This document shows, piece after piece, positions 8,973 through 16,725 of a stretch of DNA of 64,000 bases. The stretch spans positions 1-64,000 of the forward strand of contig CAZEKB010000020.1 in the NCBI GenBank assembly GCA_964512225.1. Direction: 5' to 3'. The notes under the pieces are model-generated. The model was not told where the DNA came from, ran no database searches, and saw only the letters and a list, made by a program, of their open reading frames with translations. Position numbers and translations under genes: made by a program. This DNA is from CAZEKB01 sp964512225 (lineage in GTDB: Bacteria > Myxococcota_A > UBA796 > UBA9615). How positions within the stretch are numbered: position 1 is the stretch's first letter; the number at the start of each line of letters is the position of its first letter.

Positions 8973-9962
8973 ATGCGCCGACTCGCCGTCCTCCTGCTGC
9001 TCGTCCCCGCCCTCGCCTTCGCCGACGACGACGAGGACGCCTTCGCGCCCTGCGAGCCGGGGCCGCTGCTGATCCACGAACCCCCCGCGGGCTGGGGGGT
9101 GGGGGGTGGTCGGTGCCTGTCCCTCCCCGCCGACCTGGTGGACTTCTGCGACATGTCGCCGGAGGACCGGTCCGACGCCCGCCTGGTCACCGGCGAGATC
9201 GTGGGCGACACCGTGGAGGGGGCGGAGGTCGTGCCGTCCGAGCTCGTGTGGCTCCCCACCGGTCGCTTCGACCCGCCGCTGGCCGGCCTGTGTCCCACCG
9301 TCGACGTCCTCCCCCTGCCGCTGTTCGTGGCGGTGGAGCCGCCCGCGTGGGACCCGCTCGAGGTGGGGTACCGGGTCGACGGTCAGCCGGACGCCGGCGC
9401 CCTCCTCATCCCCGTGCACGCGGGCCCCGTGCCCCCGCCGCAAGCCCCCGCGTTCGAGCTGCGCCGCCTCCGCAACGACGAGATGTTCGTGGGCGGGAGC
9501 GCGATCCTCGGCGACCACCTGGGCTTCGCCGCCACCCTGCGGGACGGCGCGGACACCCAGTCGATCGTGCACGTGCTGCGGACCGACGCGGACGGCGTCC
9601 CGACCCTCGCGCCCGAGCTCGCCGACGCCCCGCCCGACGAGTGGCGAGCGGCCCTCCGCGTCGACGGCTCCGAGAGCCTCCGAGCCAGCCGCGCGGCGGT
9701 GGAGTCCCCGCTGCGTCCGCGCATCGAGGGGACGTTCCGGGCCCACAGCCTGGAGGAGACGTGCTGGGTGGCGGTCGTCGAAGCGGGGGACACGTCGTGG
9801 TCCGCGCCCAGCGAGACGGTGTGCGCCGAGCCGACGGAGACGCCCGCGCCGGAGCCGACGACGGGTTGCGCGGCGCCCGGCCCGCCCCCGGCGCTGGGTC
9901 TGCTGCTGCTCGCGGGGCCCGCTATTCCTCGAAGAGGTAGGCGGAGACGGCCTCGAAGGTGA
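8973..9962 (+). CDS. Secreted protein with MYXO-CTERM-like tail
   Basis: 329 residues. A signal peptide (RRLAVLLLLVPALAFA) leads an exported body of unknown fold with several Cys residues and a fibronectin-like second half. The C-terminus has a Cys after a Thr/Pro/Glu linker, a short hydrophobic stretch (LGLLLLAGP) and an Arg-rich end (RRGRRRRPRR), like MYXO-CTERM proteins. The last 41 nt overlap the 3' end of the convergent lipoprotein gene, so the Arg tail is read from the antisense of that gene. No close ribosome binding site is seen before ATG 8973. Function not recognised. Confidence 0.75.
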   Translation: MRRLAVLLLLVPALAFADDDEDAFAPCEPGPLLIHEPPAGWGVGGGRCLSLPADLVDFCDMSPEDRSDARLVTGEIVGDTVEGAEVVPSELVWLPTGRFDPPLAGLCPTVDVLPLPLFVAVEPPAWDPLEVGYRVDGQPDAGALLIPVHAGPVPPPQAPAFELRRLRNDEMFVGGSAILGDHLGFAATLRDGADTQSIVHVLRTDADGVPTLAPELADAPPDEWRAALRVDGSESLRASRAAVESPLRPRIEGTFRAHSLEETCWVAVVEAGDTSWSAPSETVCAEPTETPAPEPTTGCAAPGPPPALGLLLLAGPAIPRRGRRRRPRR

Positions 9963-10734
9963 AGCCGACGCTGATCCGGCTGCAGAAGCCGTTGGCGTCC
10001 GGCAGCAGGTCCGCGCGGTTGTCCATCGCGGTCTCGATCAGCAGGGGGACCTCCTCGCCGATCCCGTCGAGGGTCGCCATGTTGGCCCGGATCTCGGCGG
10101 TGGAGACGCCGCCCGCGAAGATGCCCCGGTAGCTGCCGTCGTCGCGGCGGTGCATCTCGAACCGTCCGTCGACCATCGTGAGGTCGATCGACTCGTCGAA
10201 GATCTTGAGCGGCAGGCGCATCCCGAAGGAGTCCAATCGCACGACGTTGCCGTTGTCGGTCGCCGCGCAGGGGCCGTCGAAGCCGGGCTGGGTCGGGTCG
10301 ATGTCGTAGGTCTGGCCCGGGAGGATCTTCCCGTGGCCGCCGATGGCGGGCTCGCCCGCGCCGCGCACGACGTTGAAGTCGAGGCACCCGTCGCCCTGGT
10401 CCGTCAGCTCGAGGATGAGCAGGAGCTCGCCGCTGTCGACGGCCCGCTGGATCAGGGCGCCGAGCGCGGCCCCCTGCGTCGCCTCGAGGGCGGGCAGCAG
10501 GCCTCCGAAGGCGTTGTCGATGCCGGGGCTCCCGTCGGGGTGGGTGAGGTCCGCCACGAAGCAGCCCGCGGGGTCGGCCTCGTCGCTGACGATGCCGTCG
10601 AGGTCCCAGCCCATCGAGACGCCGCCCTCGTCTTCGCGGAGCAGGGTCAGCGTCTGCACGACCGCGACCTCGGGTTCTCCGGGGGCGGGGGCGCACCCGA
10701 CGGCGAGGACCAGGAGGGGGAGGAGTCGTCGCAC
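9922..10734 (-). CDS. Putative lipoprotein, unknown function
   Basis: 270 residues. The N-terminus MRRLLPLLVLAVGCAP is a lipoprotein signal with lipobox AVGC. The mature part is acidic and beta-rich, with four or more Cys residues that could pair in the periplasm. It starts with GTG 1 nt after the stop of the DUF1552 gene, so it is probably the last gene of that operon. Its 3' end overlaps the convergent gene by 41 nt. I do not recognise a family. Proteins following DUF1552 genes are often secreted and poorly known, so a role alongside that pair is the best guess. Confidence 0.78.
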   Translation of the reverse strand: MRRLLPLLVLAVGCAPAPGEPEVAVVQTLTLLREDEGGVSMGWDLDGIVSDEADPAGCFVADLTHPDGSPGIDNAFGGLLPALEATQGAALGALIQRAVDSGELLLILELTDQGDGCLDFNVVRGAGEPAIGGHGKILPGQTYDIDPTQPGFDGPCAATDNGNVVRLDSFGMRLPLKIFDESIDLTMVDGRFEMHRRDDGSYRGIFAGGVSTAEIRANMATLDGIGEEVPLLIETAMDNRADLLPDANGFCSRISVGFTFEAVSAYLFEE

Positions 10735-10735
10735 G

Positions 10736-12046
10736 TCAGACCTCGATGGCGCTCAGGCCGTCCGTGACGCGGGAGTCTTCGCTGCCCCACTCGCCCCGGA
10801 TGATGCCCATGCTCCGAATGAGGGAGAGCATGACGGAGGAGGCGTTCTCCCGGGTCGGCGACCGGTAGTGGACGTTCTGCTTGATGCGGCCGCAGGCGCT
10901 GCCCGCGATCACGCAGGGGAACTCGTCGAGGGCGTGGGTGCGGCCCAGCGACACCCCGCTGGTGGCGACCATCACGGTGTTGTCCAGGAGCGTCCCGTCG
11001 CCCTCGGGCACGGCCTGCATCGCCTCGATCGTGTAGCGGTACTCGTCCATCACCTGCCGGACCACGTCGTTGACCTGGTCCTGGGGGTCCGGCTCGTCGT
11101 GCGTGAGCTGGTGGTGGCCCGCGTCCGTGCCGGGGTAGACCCAGTTGTCGACGCGGTGCGTGAGCTGGTGCGTGAAGACGCGCGTCTGATCGCAGGCCAG
11201 CGCCATGACCAGCAGGTCCGTGAGGAGCCGGTTGCGCAGGGACAGCGTCTCGATCCCGTCCTCCCCGACGGGCTCCTCGGGGCGTACGCAGGCCTCGAGG
11301 TTCGGCGGGTCCTCCTCCATCCGCGCGAGCCGGAGCTCGAGGTCGCGGATGCCCTCCAGGTGCTGATCGATCCGGGCCTTGTCGGACGCGCCGACGCGGG
11401 TGCGCAGCTCGGTCGCGCGGTCGAGCACGACGTCCAGGACCGAGCGACGCAGCGCCAGTCGGGGGTCCGGCTCGACGTTCTCGCCGGGGGCGCGGAAGCC
11501 TTCGCCGAAGAGCCGTTCGAACAGCGCGATGGGGGACGACTCCGCGGGGTTGACCGAGTGCGGCCCGTTGAAGGAGATGCCGCCGCCGGGGCGCGCGCCG
11601 GTCTGGAGCGAGCGGAAGCGCGTATCCCCGCCGATCTCCGCCGCGATCACCTGGTCGATGGTGGGGCCGCCGAAGGTGTGGTCGCCCTCTTCGCCGATCG
11701 GCGCGACGCCCGTGAGGAAGCCGGCCGCGCCCGAGGTGTGCGGGATCGCGTTGAGGACCCGCACCTCCATGCCCGTGACCACCGTCACCAGGTGCTTCAC
11801 GGACGCGAGGGGCGCCAGCTGCTCGCTGAGCTCCCACGCGTCGCCTTCGCCTTCGCCCCCGGGGGTCCATCGGCTCGGGAGCATCCCGTTGCCCCAGAAC
11901 CAGGTGCCGAACCGGGCCGGGAGGGCGCCGCCGTCGGCGTAGGCCGTGCCGTTGCCGTCGAACATCGCCTCGAGGGGGGGGAGGCCCACCGTGATCGCGG
12001 TCCCGCCCAGCAGGCCGCGGAGCACGGTCCGTCGAGAGAGGGTCAT
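10736..12046 (-). CDS. DUF1552 Tat-exported protein
   Basis: 436 residues. It starts with a Tat signal (SRRTVLRGLLGG then a hydrophobic run) and shows the features of the DUF1552 family: an early GTWFWGNGMLP segment, HTSGAAGF and a C-terminal region around the VYPGTDAGHH block. These proteins are exported folded, and their relatives sit in sulfatase/DUF1501-like metal-enzyme folds; no activity has been assigned. It overlaps the DUF1592 gene by 4 nt (ATGA), the usual partnership in Planctomycetes and Myxococcota. The lipoprotein gene follows 1 nt downstream. Confidence 0.88.
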   Translation of the reverse strand: MTLSRRTVLRGLLGGTAITVGLPPLEAMFDGNGTAYADGGALPARFGTWFWGNGMLPSRWTPGGEGEGDAWELSEQLAPLASVKHLVTVVTGMEVRVLNAIPHTSGAAGFLTGVAPIGEEGDHTFGGPTIDQVIAAEIGGDTRFRSLQTGARPGGGISFNGPHSVNPAESSPIALFERLFGEGFRAPGENVEPDPRLALRRSVLDVVLDRATELRTRVGASDKARIDQHLEGIRDLELRLARMEEDPPNLEACVRPEEPVGEDGIETLSLRNRLLTDLLVMALACDQTRVFTHQLTHRVDNWVYPGTDAGHHQLTHDEPDPQDQVNDVVRQVMDEYRYTIEAMQAVPEGDGTLLDNTVMVATSGVSLGRTHALDEFPCVIAGSACGRIKQNVHYRSPTRENASSVMLSLIRSMGIIRGEWGSEDSRVTDGLSAIEV

Positions 12047-13662
12047 TCCGAGGCCTCCGGCTCACCCGGCTCGATCTCGCCCGCCGCCCGGAACAGGGAG
12101 GACGTGGCGAGGATCGGCAGGAAGGTCTTGAGGCGGTGGTCGTCCGCCGAGAGCTCGTCCGCCAGCCAGGCGAGGGACTCGAACTGACCGCCGCCCTCGA
12201 CCGTGCCGTTGGCGTAGCGCGCCAGGTTCTTGGCGACGCACGGGACGAAGTCCTCGTGGTCGCGGATCACCCGGCCCAGGTCCGCGGCGTCGGCGAACGA
12301 GGTGCCGTCGATGTCGCCGCTCGCGTCGATCTCGGCGCCGTTGTCGAGCGCGCGGAATCGACCGATCCCGTCGAAGTGCTCCACGCCGAGCCCGATCGGA
12401 TCCATGAGGATGTGGCAGCTCGCGCACGCCTCGTCGAGCAGGTGGTTGGCGACGCGCTCCCGCAGCGTGCGGGTGGCCTCCGTGACCGGCGGGATCGACG
12501 TGTCGACGCCCGCGGGGGGGCCCGGCATCACCTGGCACAGCAGCACCTCGCGGATGAACACGCCCCGCAGGGTCGCCGACGAGCTCACCGGGTGGGACTG
12601 GCCCGCGAGGAAGCTCACCTGGCCCAGCAGCCCGCGTCGCATGCTGCTCTCGGGGAGCTCGGTCGCGGCGAACCCGTCCCGCGACGGGGCGCGCACGTCG
12701 TACAGCGCGGCCAGCTCGCGGTCGACGTGCACGGTCCGCGTGGTCATGAGGTCGCGGATGTCGCCCCCGTCGTCGAAGACCAGGTGCTCGAACCCGAGCA
12801 GGGTCTCCTCCCGAGCCGACGGACCGAGGCTGTCGCTCATGAACTCGAAGACGCCCGGGTCCTTGTACAGCGTGTCGAGGTCGGCCAGGTGCATGAGGTC
12901 CGCGAACCACGCCCGGAGGCCGTCCCGCGCGCGGGGGGACTCGAGCAGGCGGTCGACCTGGGCCGAGAGCCCGGCGTCGGTCGTCAGCTCGCCCGCGGCG
13001 GCGGCGTCGAGGAGCTCGTCGTCGGGGGTGGTGTTCCAGAAGAGGTAGCTGAGGCGCTCGGCCATCTCCCAGTCGGTCCAGCGGCGGCCGTCCGGGGTGT
13101 CCTCCCCGAGCTCGACCCGGAAGAGGAAGTCGGGCGACTGGAGCAGCGCCGCCATCGCGAACTCGAGGCCCGCGTGGAAGTCGCCCAGGGTCTCGGCCGC
13201 GGTGCCCGCGACGCCCACGAGGCGGGTCGTCTCGGCCGACGTGAGGGGACGGCGCCAGGCCCGCCGACCGAAGGAGGCGACGAACTGCTCGGCGCAGTCC
13301 GCGTCGGCGGTGCCGCCGGGGGTGCAGGGGACGATCGCGTCCCGCCGATCGGGGCTCAGGGCCTGCTCGGCGATGTCGTAGGCCGCGGCCTCGTACTGTT
13401 CGACGCCCCGGGGCGAGACGGCGGTCGTGGACGCCCCCACGGCCTCGAACCCGCCGAGGCGCTGGTCGGGCTCGATCGCCCCGGGCACGAACACGTCTTC
13501 GCCCACCAGGTCGTGGATCGAGTTCACGAACTGAGCGCTCGTGAGGCGCCGAAGCGTGGGCGGCTCGGGGGCCACCGCGGGCTCTTCGGGGCGACAACCG
13601 ACCGCCGCGACGAGGGTCGCGGCGCCGAGCACGCAGGCGAGACGGAGGCTGGTTCGGGACAT
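12043..13662 (-). CDS. DUF1592/DUF1588 multidomain secreted cytochrome-like protein
   Basis: 539 residues with a lipoprotein signal (LVAAVGC). Domains in order: DUF1587-like start (LRRLTSAQFVNSIHDLVG), DUF1595 (FGRRAWRRPLTSAE), DUF1592 (AMAALLQSPDFLFRVE, ERLSYLFWNTTPDDEL), DUF1588 around LREVLLC-like and CASCHILMDPIGLG, and DUF1585 at the end. The CASCH motif is a CXXCH haem c attachment site. The whole set is the standard Planctomycetes/Myxococcota architecture, tied by genomics but not biochemistry to polymer or oxidative degradation at the cell surface. First gene of the three-gene operon. A TACCAT hexamer lies 8 nt upstream of the ATG. Confidence 0.9.
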   Translation of the reverse strand: MSRTSLRLACVLGAATLVAAVGCRPEEPAVAPEPPTLRRLTSAQFVNSIHDLVGEDVFVPGAIEPDQRLGGFEAVGASTTAVSPRGVEQYEAAAYDIAEQALSPDRRDAIVPCTPGGTADADCAEQFVASFGRRAWRRPLTSAETTRLVGVAGTAAETLGDFHAGLEFAMAALLQSPDFLFRVELGEDTPDGRRWTDWEMAERLSYLFWNTTPDDELLDAAAAGELTTDAGLSAQVDRLLESPRARDGLRAWFADLMHLADLDTLYKDPGVFEFMSDSLGPSAREETLLGFEHLVFDDGGDIRDLMTTRTVHVDRELAALYDVRAPSRDGFAATELPESSMRRGLLGQVSFLAGQSHPVSSSATLRGVFIREVLLCQVMPGPPAGVDTSIPPVTEATRTLRERVANHLLDEACASCHILMDPIGLGVEHFDGIGRFRALDNGAEIDASGDIDGTSFADAADLGRVIRDHEDFVPCVAKNLARYANGTVEGGGQFESLAWLADELSADDHRLKTFLPILATSSLFRAAGEIEPGEPEASE

Positions 13663-13700
13663 CGCCGCGGATGGTACCAGCGCCCCCGCTCGGAGCGACC

Positions 13701-13713
13701 TAGGATCGGCGCG
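13701..13713 (+). promoter_or_regulatory. TANNNT-N7-GTG leaderless promoter element
   Basis: TAGGAT at 13701-13706 precedes the GTG at 13714 by 7 nt, without a ribosome binding site. It supports GTG 13714 over ATG 13735 as the start. Confidence 0.45.
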
Positions 13714-14298
13714 GTGACGTCGATTGCTCTCCTGATGGCGCTCCTCGCGGCGCCCCCGGTCGCTCCCCCCGTCCTCGTCGGCGTCGACTTCGAGGCGGTC
13801 GGGCGCGAGCTGGGCTCCTTCGCCTTGTGGCGAGAGGGCGTGATCGACGGCGCCCCGGAGTACCCGGAGACACCCGGGTATGTGGACATGGGCCCGATCT
13901 TCGACGCCGGCGGTGTGCCTTTTCGCACGTGGGTGACCCTCGACTTCGATCGCACCGTCCTTTCGATCCTCGACGGGGACTTCGGCGTCGGCTTCACGCC
14001 CCGGGTTCTGCTCCGCGAGGGATGGGTCGGGTCGGACGCGGTCGGCGTCGGCGGGACGCTGCGCTTCGAGGGCACGATCCGGGTGGCGGTGCGGGGGACC
14101 GACGCGGCCGAGACGCGCCCGATCGCCTTCGGTCGGGGCTTCGAGCGGTCACCGCCCGGCGAGCGGGTCCATCGGGCCGCCTGGACGAACGAGGTGGCCG
14201 TCCGCACCGGGGGCGCGAGGGGGATCTACCGGTGGTCGGTGGAGGGTCGGCTGCACGTCGACCTGCACGTCTACACCGGAGGACGGGCGGGGGACTGA
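13714..14298 (+). CDS. Putative exported protein, unknown function
   Basis: 194 residues. A short hydrophobic leader (IALLMALLAAPPVAPPVLV) suggests export. The rest is beta-rich, with a C-terminal part alternating hydrophobic and charged residues (RVAVRGT, EVAVRTGG, LHVDLHVYTGG), as in secreted beta-sandwich proteins. I recognise no family. GTG 13714 is chosen because of the TAGGAT hexamer 7 nt before it; ATG 13735 is possible but would remove half the leader. Divergent from the DUF1592 operon, only 51 nt away. Confidence 0.6.
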   Translation: MTSIALLMALLAAPPVAPPVLVGVDFEAVGRELGSFALWREGVIDGAPEYPETPGYVDMGPIFDAGGVPFRTWVTLDFDRTVLSILDGDFGVGFTPRVLLREGWVGSDAVGVGGTLRFEGTIRVAVRGTDAAETRPIAFGRGFERSPPGERVHRAAWTNEVAVRTGGARGIYRWSVEGRLHVDLHVYTGGRAGD

Positions 14299-14399
14299 TC
14301 CAGCGCGGCTTCCGGCCGGTGGGTCCGCATTTCGGCACGGAGTTTGCGGTCCGTTCTCGGGTGAGGCACCCTCGCCGGGGAGCCTCCGGAGTACACGCA

Positions 14400-15323
14400 A
14401 TGACGACTTGGCCCCCCCGCCGGATCCTCGTCCCCGTCGACTTCTCCCCCCCGTCCCAGGCGGCCCTCGCCTACGCCGTCTGCCTCGCCGACGAGTTCGA
14501 CGCAGCCCTGGACGTCCTGCACGCCGGGGCGCCCATCCCCGTGATCCCCACCGGCGTCGGCGTTCCTTCGACCACCCTCGTCGCCGCGGGGGGGATGACC
14601 GAGCTGCTCCAGGAGCGCGAGCGCGTGGGGCGGGAGCGGCTGCTCGGCGAGGTCCTGCCCTACGTCGACGATCACGACATCTCCCTGCACTGGGGCGACG
14701 GCGACGCCGCCGAGACGATCGCCCGCATGGCGGAGTCCAAGGACGCTCACCTCGTGGTGATGGGCACCCACGGCCGCTCGGGCGTGGCGCGCGCCCTCAT
14801 CGGCTCGGTCGCCGAGCGCACGCTCCGGTTGTGCGATCGGCCGGTCCTCCTGGTGCGAAGCCGCGGCGAAGAGGCCATGACGGCCGTGTTCCCGCCGCGT
14901 CGCATCGTCGCCCCCACCGACTTCTCGGAGGCGGCCGAGGCCGGCGTCGAGGTCGCCGCAGATCTGGCGAAACGCTTCGGGGCCACCCTGGAGCTCGTGC
15001 ACGCCCTGCCGCTGGTATCGGGCGCGCCGTTCGGGTTCGACTTCGCCGGGGAGGGGATCGAGGGGATGGTGCAGGGCCTGCTGAACCTCGAGGCCGAGAC
15101 GCTCCGGGACAAGGGGCTCTCGGTGAACGGCCACCTGCTCGACGCGTCGGCCGCGAGCGCGATCGTCCGCGTGGCCGAGGAGACGGCCGCCGACCTCGTC
15201 GTCCTCGCCTCGCACGGGCGCGGCGGCGTGAAGCGGCTGGTGCTGGGGTCGGTGGCGGAGCGCAGCACGCGCCTCGCCCCGTGCCCGGTGCTGGTCGTCC
15301 GTCGCGGGGAAGAGACCGACTGA
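14400..15323 (+). CDS. Tandem universal stress protein (two UspA domains)
   Basis: 307 residues forming two UspA domains. Each starts with a beta strand and PVDF/PTDF (RRILVPVDFS; RRIVAPTDFS) and each has the ATP-binding G-2X-G-9X-G(S/T) motif (GTHGRSGVARALIGS; SHGRGGVKRLVLGS). Tandem USPs bind ATP and help cells through oxidative, starvation or hypoxic stress. It converges on the sigma-54 response regulator with a 7-nt gap and lies at the edge of the gas-sensing island. A single-domain USP (24383-24871) marks the other edge, so the pair may share regulation by that island. Confidence 0.9.
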   Translation: MTTWPPRRILVPVDFSPPSQAALAYAVCLADEFDAALDVLHAGAPIPVIPTGVGVPSTTLVAAGGMTELLQERERVGRERLLGEVLPYVDDHDISLHWGDGDAAETIARMAESKDAHLVVMGTHGRSGVARALIGSVAERTLRLCDRPVLLVRSRGEEAMTAVFPPRRIVAPTDFSEAAEAGVEVAADLAKRFGATLELVHALPLVSGAPFGFDFAGEGIEGMVQGLLNLEAETLRDKGLSVNGHLLDASAASAIVRVAEETAADLVVLASHGRGGVKRLVLGSVAERSTRLAPCPVLVVRRGEETD

Positions 15324-15330
15324 CGACCCC

Positions 15331-16725
15331 TCAGGGGGCGGCGCTCGCGCGCCCGGGGAGGAGCCCCATCTTCTCCATGCGGTACCGCAGCGCGTAGCGC
15401 CCGATGCGGAGCAGGCGGGCGGCCTCGCTCTGATTGCCGTCGGCGCGGTCGAGGGCCTGCCGCACGAGGTTGCGCTCGAGCTCGGCCAGGTCCAGGCCCT
15501 CCGGGGGCAGGCGGAACGCTCCGCCGTCCTGCAGCGGCTCGGTCCGGCGGATCTCGGGGGGGAGATCCGACGCGGAGATCACGCCCCCCCGGCACAGGAT
15601 CACGCCGCGCTCGATGACGTTCCGCAGCTCCCGCACGTTGCCCGGCCAGGAGTAGCTGTCGAGCAGCTCCAAGGCCCGCGGCTCCACCGCGTCGACGGGC
15701 CGGCCGAGGTCGGCGGCCAGCTTCCGGCGGAAGTGTTCCACGAGCAACGGCACGTCCCCGCGCCGTCGCCGCAGCGGGGGAATCTCGATGGGGATCACGG
15801 CGAGGCGGTAGTAGAGGTCCTTGCGGAAGCGGCCCTCCTCCACGTCCTCGGCGAGATCGCGGTTCGTCGCGGCGACGATGCGTGCCTTGAGGTGCACGTC
15901 GGTGGTGCCGCCGACCCGCTTGAAGCGGCGGTTCTCGAGGGCGCGCAGGAGCTTCGACTGGGTCTGCAGCGGCAGCTCGCCGAGCTCGTCCAGGAAGAGG
16001 GTCCCGCGCCCCGCGACCTCGAAGAGCCCGAGCTTCCGGGACTTCGCGTCGGTGAACGCGCCCCGCTCGTGTCCGAAGAGCTCGCTCTGGATCAGCGTGT
16101 CGGACAGGCCGGTGCAGTCGACCTCGAGGAACGGCTCGTCGGCGCGGCGCGACCGCTGGTGGATCGCCCGGGCCACGAGGTCCTTGCCGGTGCCGCTCTC
16201 GCCGGTGACGAGGATCGTGGGCGCGTCCGCGTCCTCGAGACGCTGCAGCAGCTCGAACACCCGCTGCATCGCGGGCGACTGGCCGACGATCTCCGAGTAC
16301 CCCGCCGCCACCGTGCGACGGCTCAGCGCCCGCAGGTGACGACGCCGTCGGCCCGCGCCGAGGGCCCGGGAGACCACGAGCATCATCTCCTCGAGGTCGA
16401 ACGGCTTCGGGATGTACTCGGTCGCCCCCAGGCGCGTCACCTCGACCGCCGTGGCGACGGTCCCGTGCCCGGTGATCATGACCACCGGCAGGTCTTCGTC
16501 CTCGGCTCGGATCTCCTGGAGCAGGTCCGTGCCCGAGCCGTCGGGCAGCCGGATGTCGAGGATGACGAGCTCGGGGTCGTGGTCGGCGAGCGCGATGCGG
16601 GCCGCCGCGAGGCAGTCCGCTTCGAGCACCTCGTGTCCGTGTCCGCGCAGCTCCTCGGTGAGAGACCAGCGGATGAGATCCTCGTCGTCGACGACGAGGA
16701 CGCGGGAACCTGGTCCGTGATTCAT
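15331..16725 (-). CDS. Sigma-54-dependent response regulator (NtrC family)
   Basis: 464 residues. Receiver domain at 8-120 with phospho-acceptor Asp57 (VILDIRLPDGSG), then an AAA+ sigma-54 interaction domain with Walker A GESGTGKD and Walker B TLFLDELGEL. The L1 loop reads GAFTDA, where the canonical motif is GAFTGA; the Asp form also occurs in other activators. A Fis-type helix-turn-helix ends the protein (NQSEAARLLRIGRYALRYRM). It remodels RpoN holoenzyme at enhancer-dependent promoters. Its ATG overlaps the stop of the REC-kinase gene by 4 nt, so that kinase or the globin kinase is its probable partner. Confidence 0.92.
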   Translation of the reverse strand: MNHGPGSRVLVVDDEDLIRWSLTEELRGHGHEVLEADCLAAARIALADHDPELVILDIRLPDGSGTDLLQEIRAEDEDLPVVMITGHGTVATAVEVTRLGATEYIPKPFDLEEMMLVVSRALGAGRRRRHLRALSRRTVAAGYSEIVGQSPAMQRVFELLQRLEDADAPTILVTGESGTGKDLVARAIHQRSRRADEPFLEVDCTGLSDTLIQSELFGHERGAFTDAKSRKLGLFEVAGRGTLFLDELGELPLQTQSKLLRALENRRFKRVGGTTDVHLKARIVAATNRDLAEDVEEGRFRKDLYYRLAVIPIEIPPLRRRRGDVPLLVEHFRRKLAADLGRPVDAVEPRALELLDSYSWPGNVRELRNVIERGVILCRGGVISASDLPPEIRRTEPLQDGGAFRLPPEGLDLAELERNLVRQALDRADGNQSEAARLLRIGRYALRYRMEKMGLLPGRASAAP

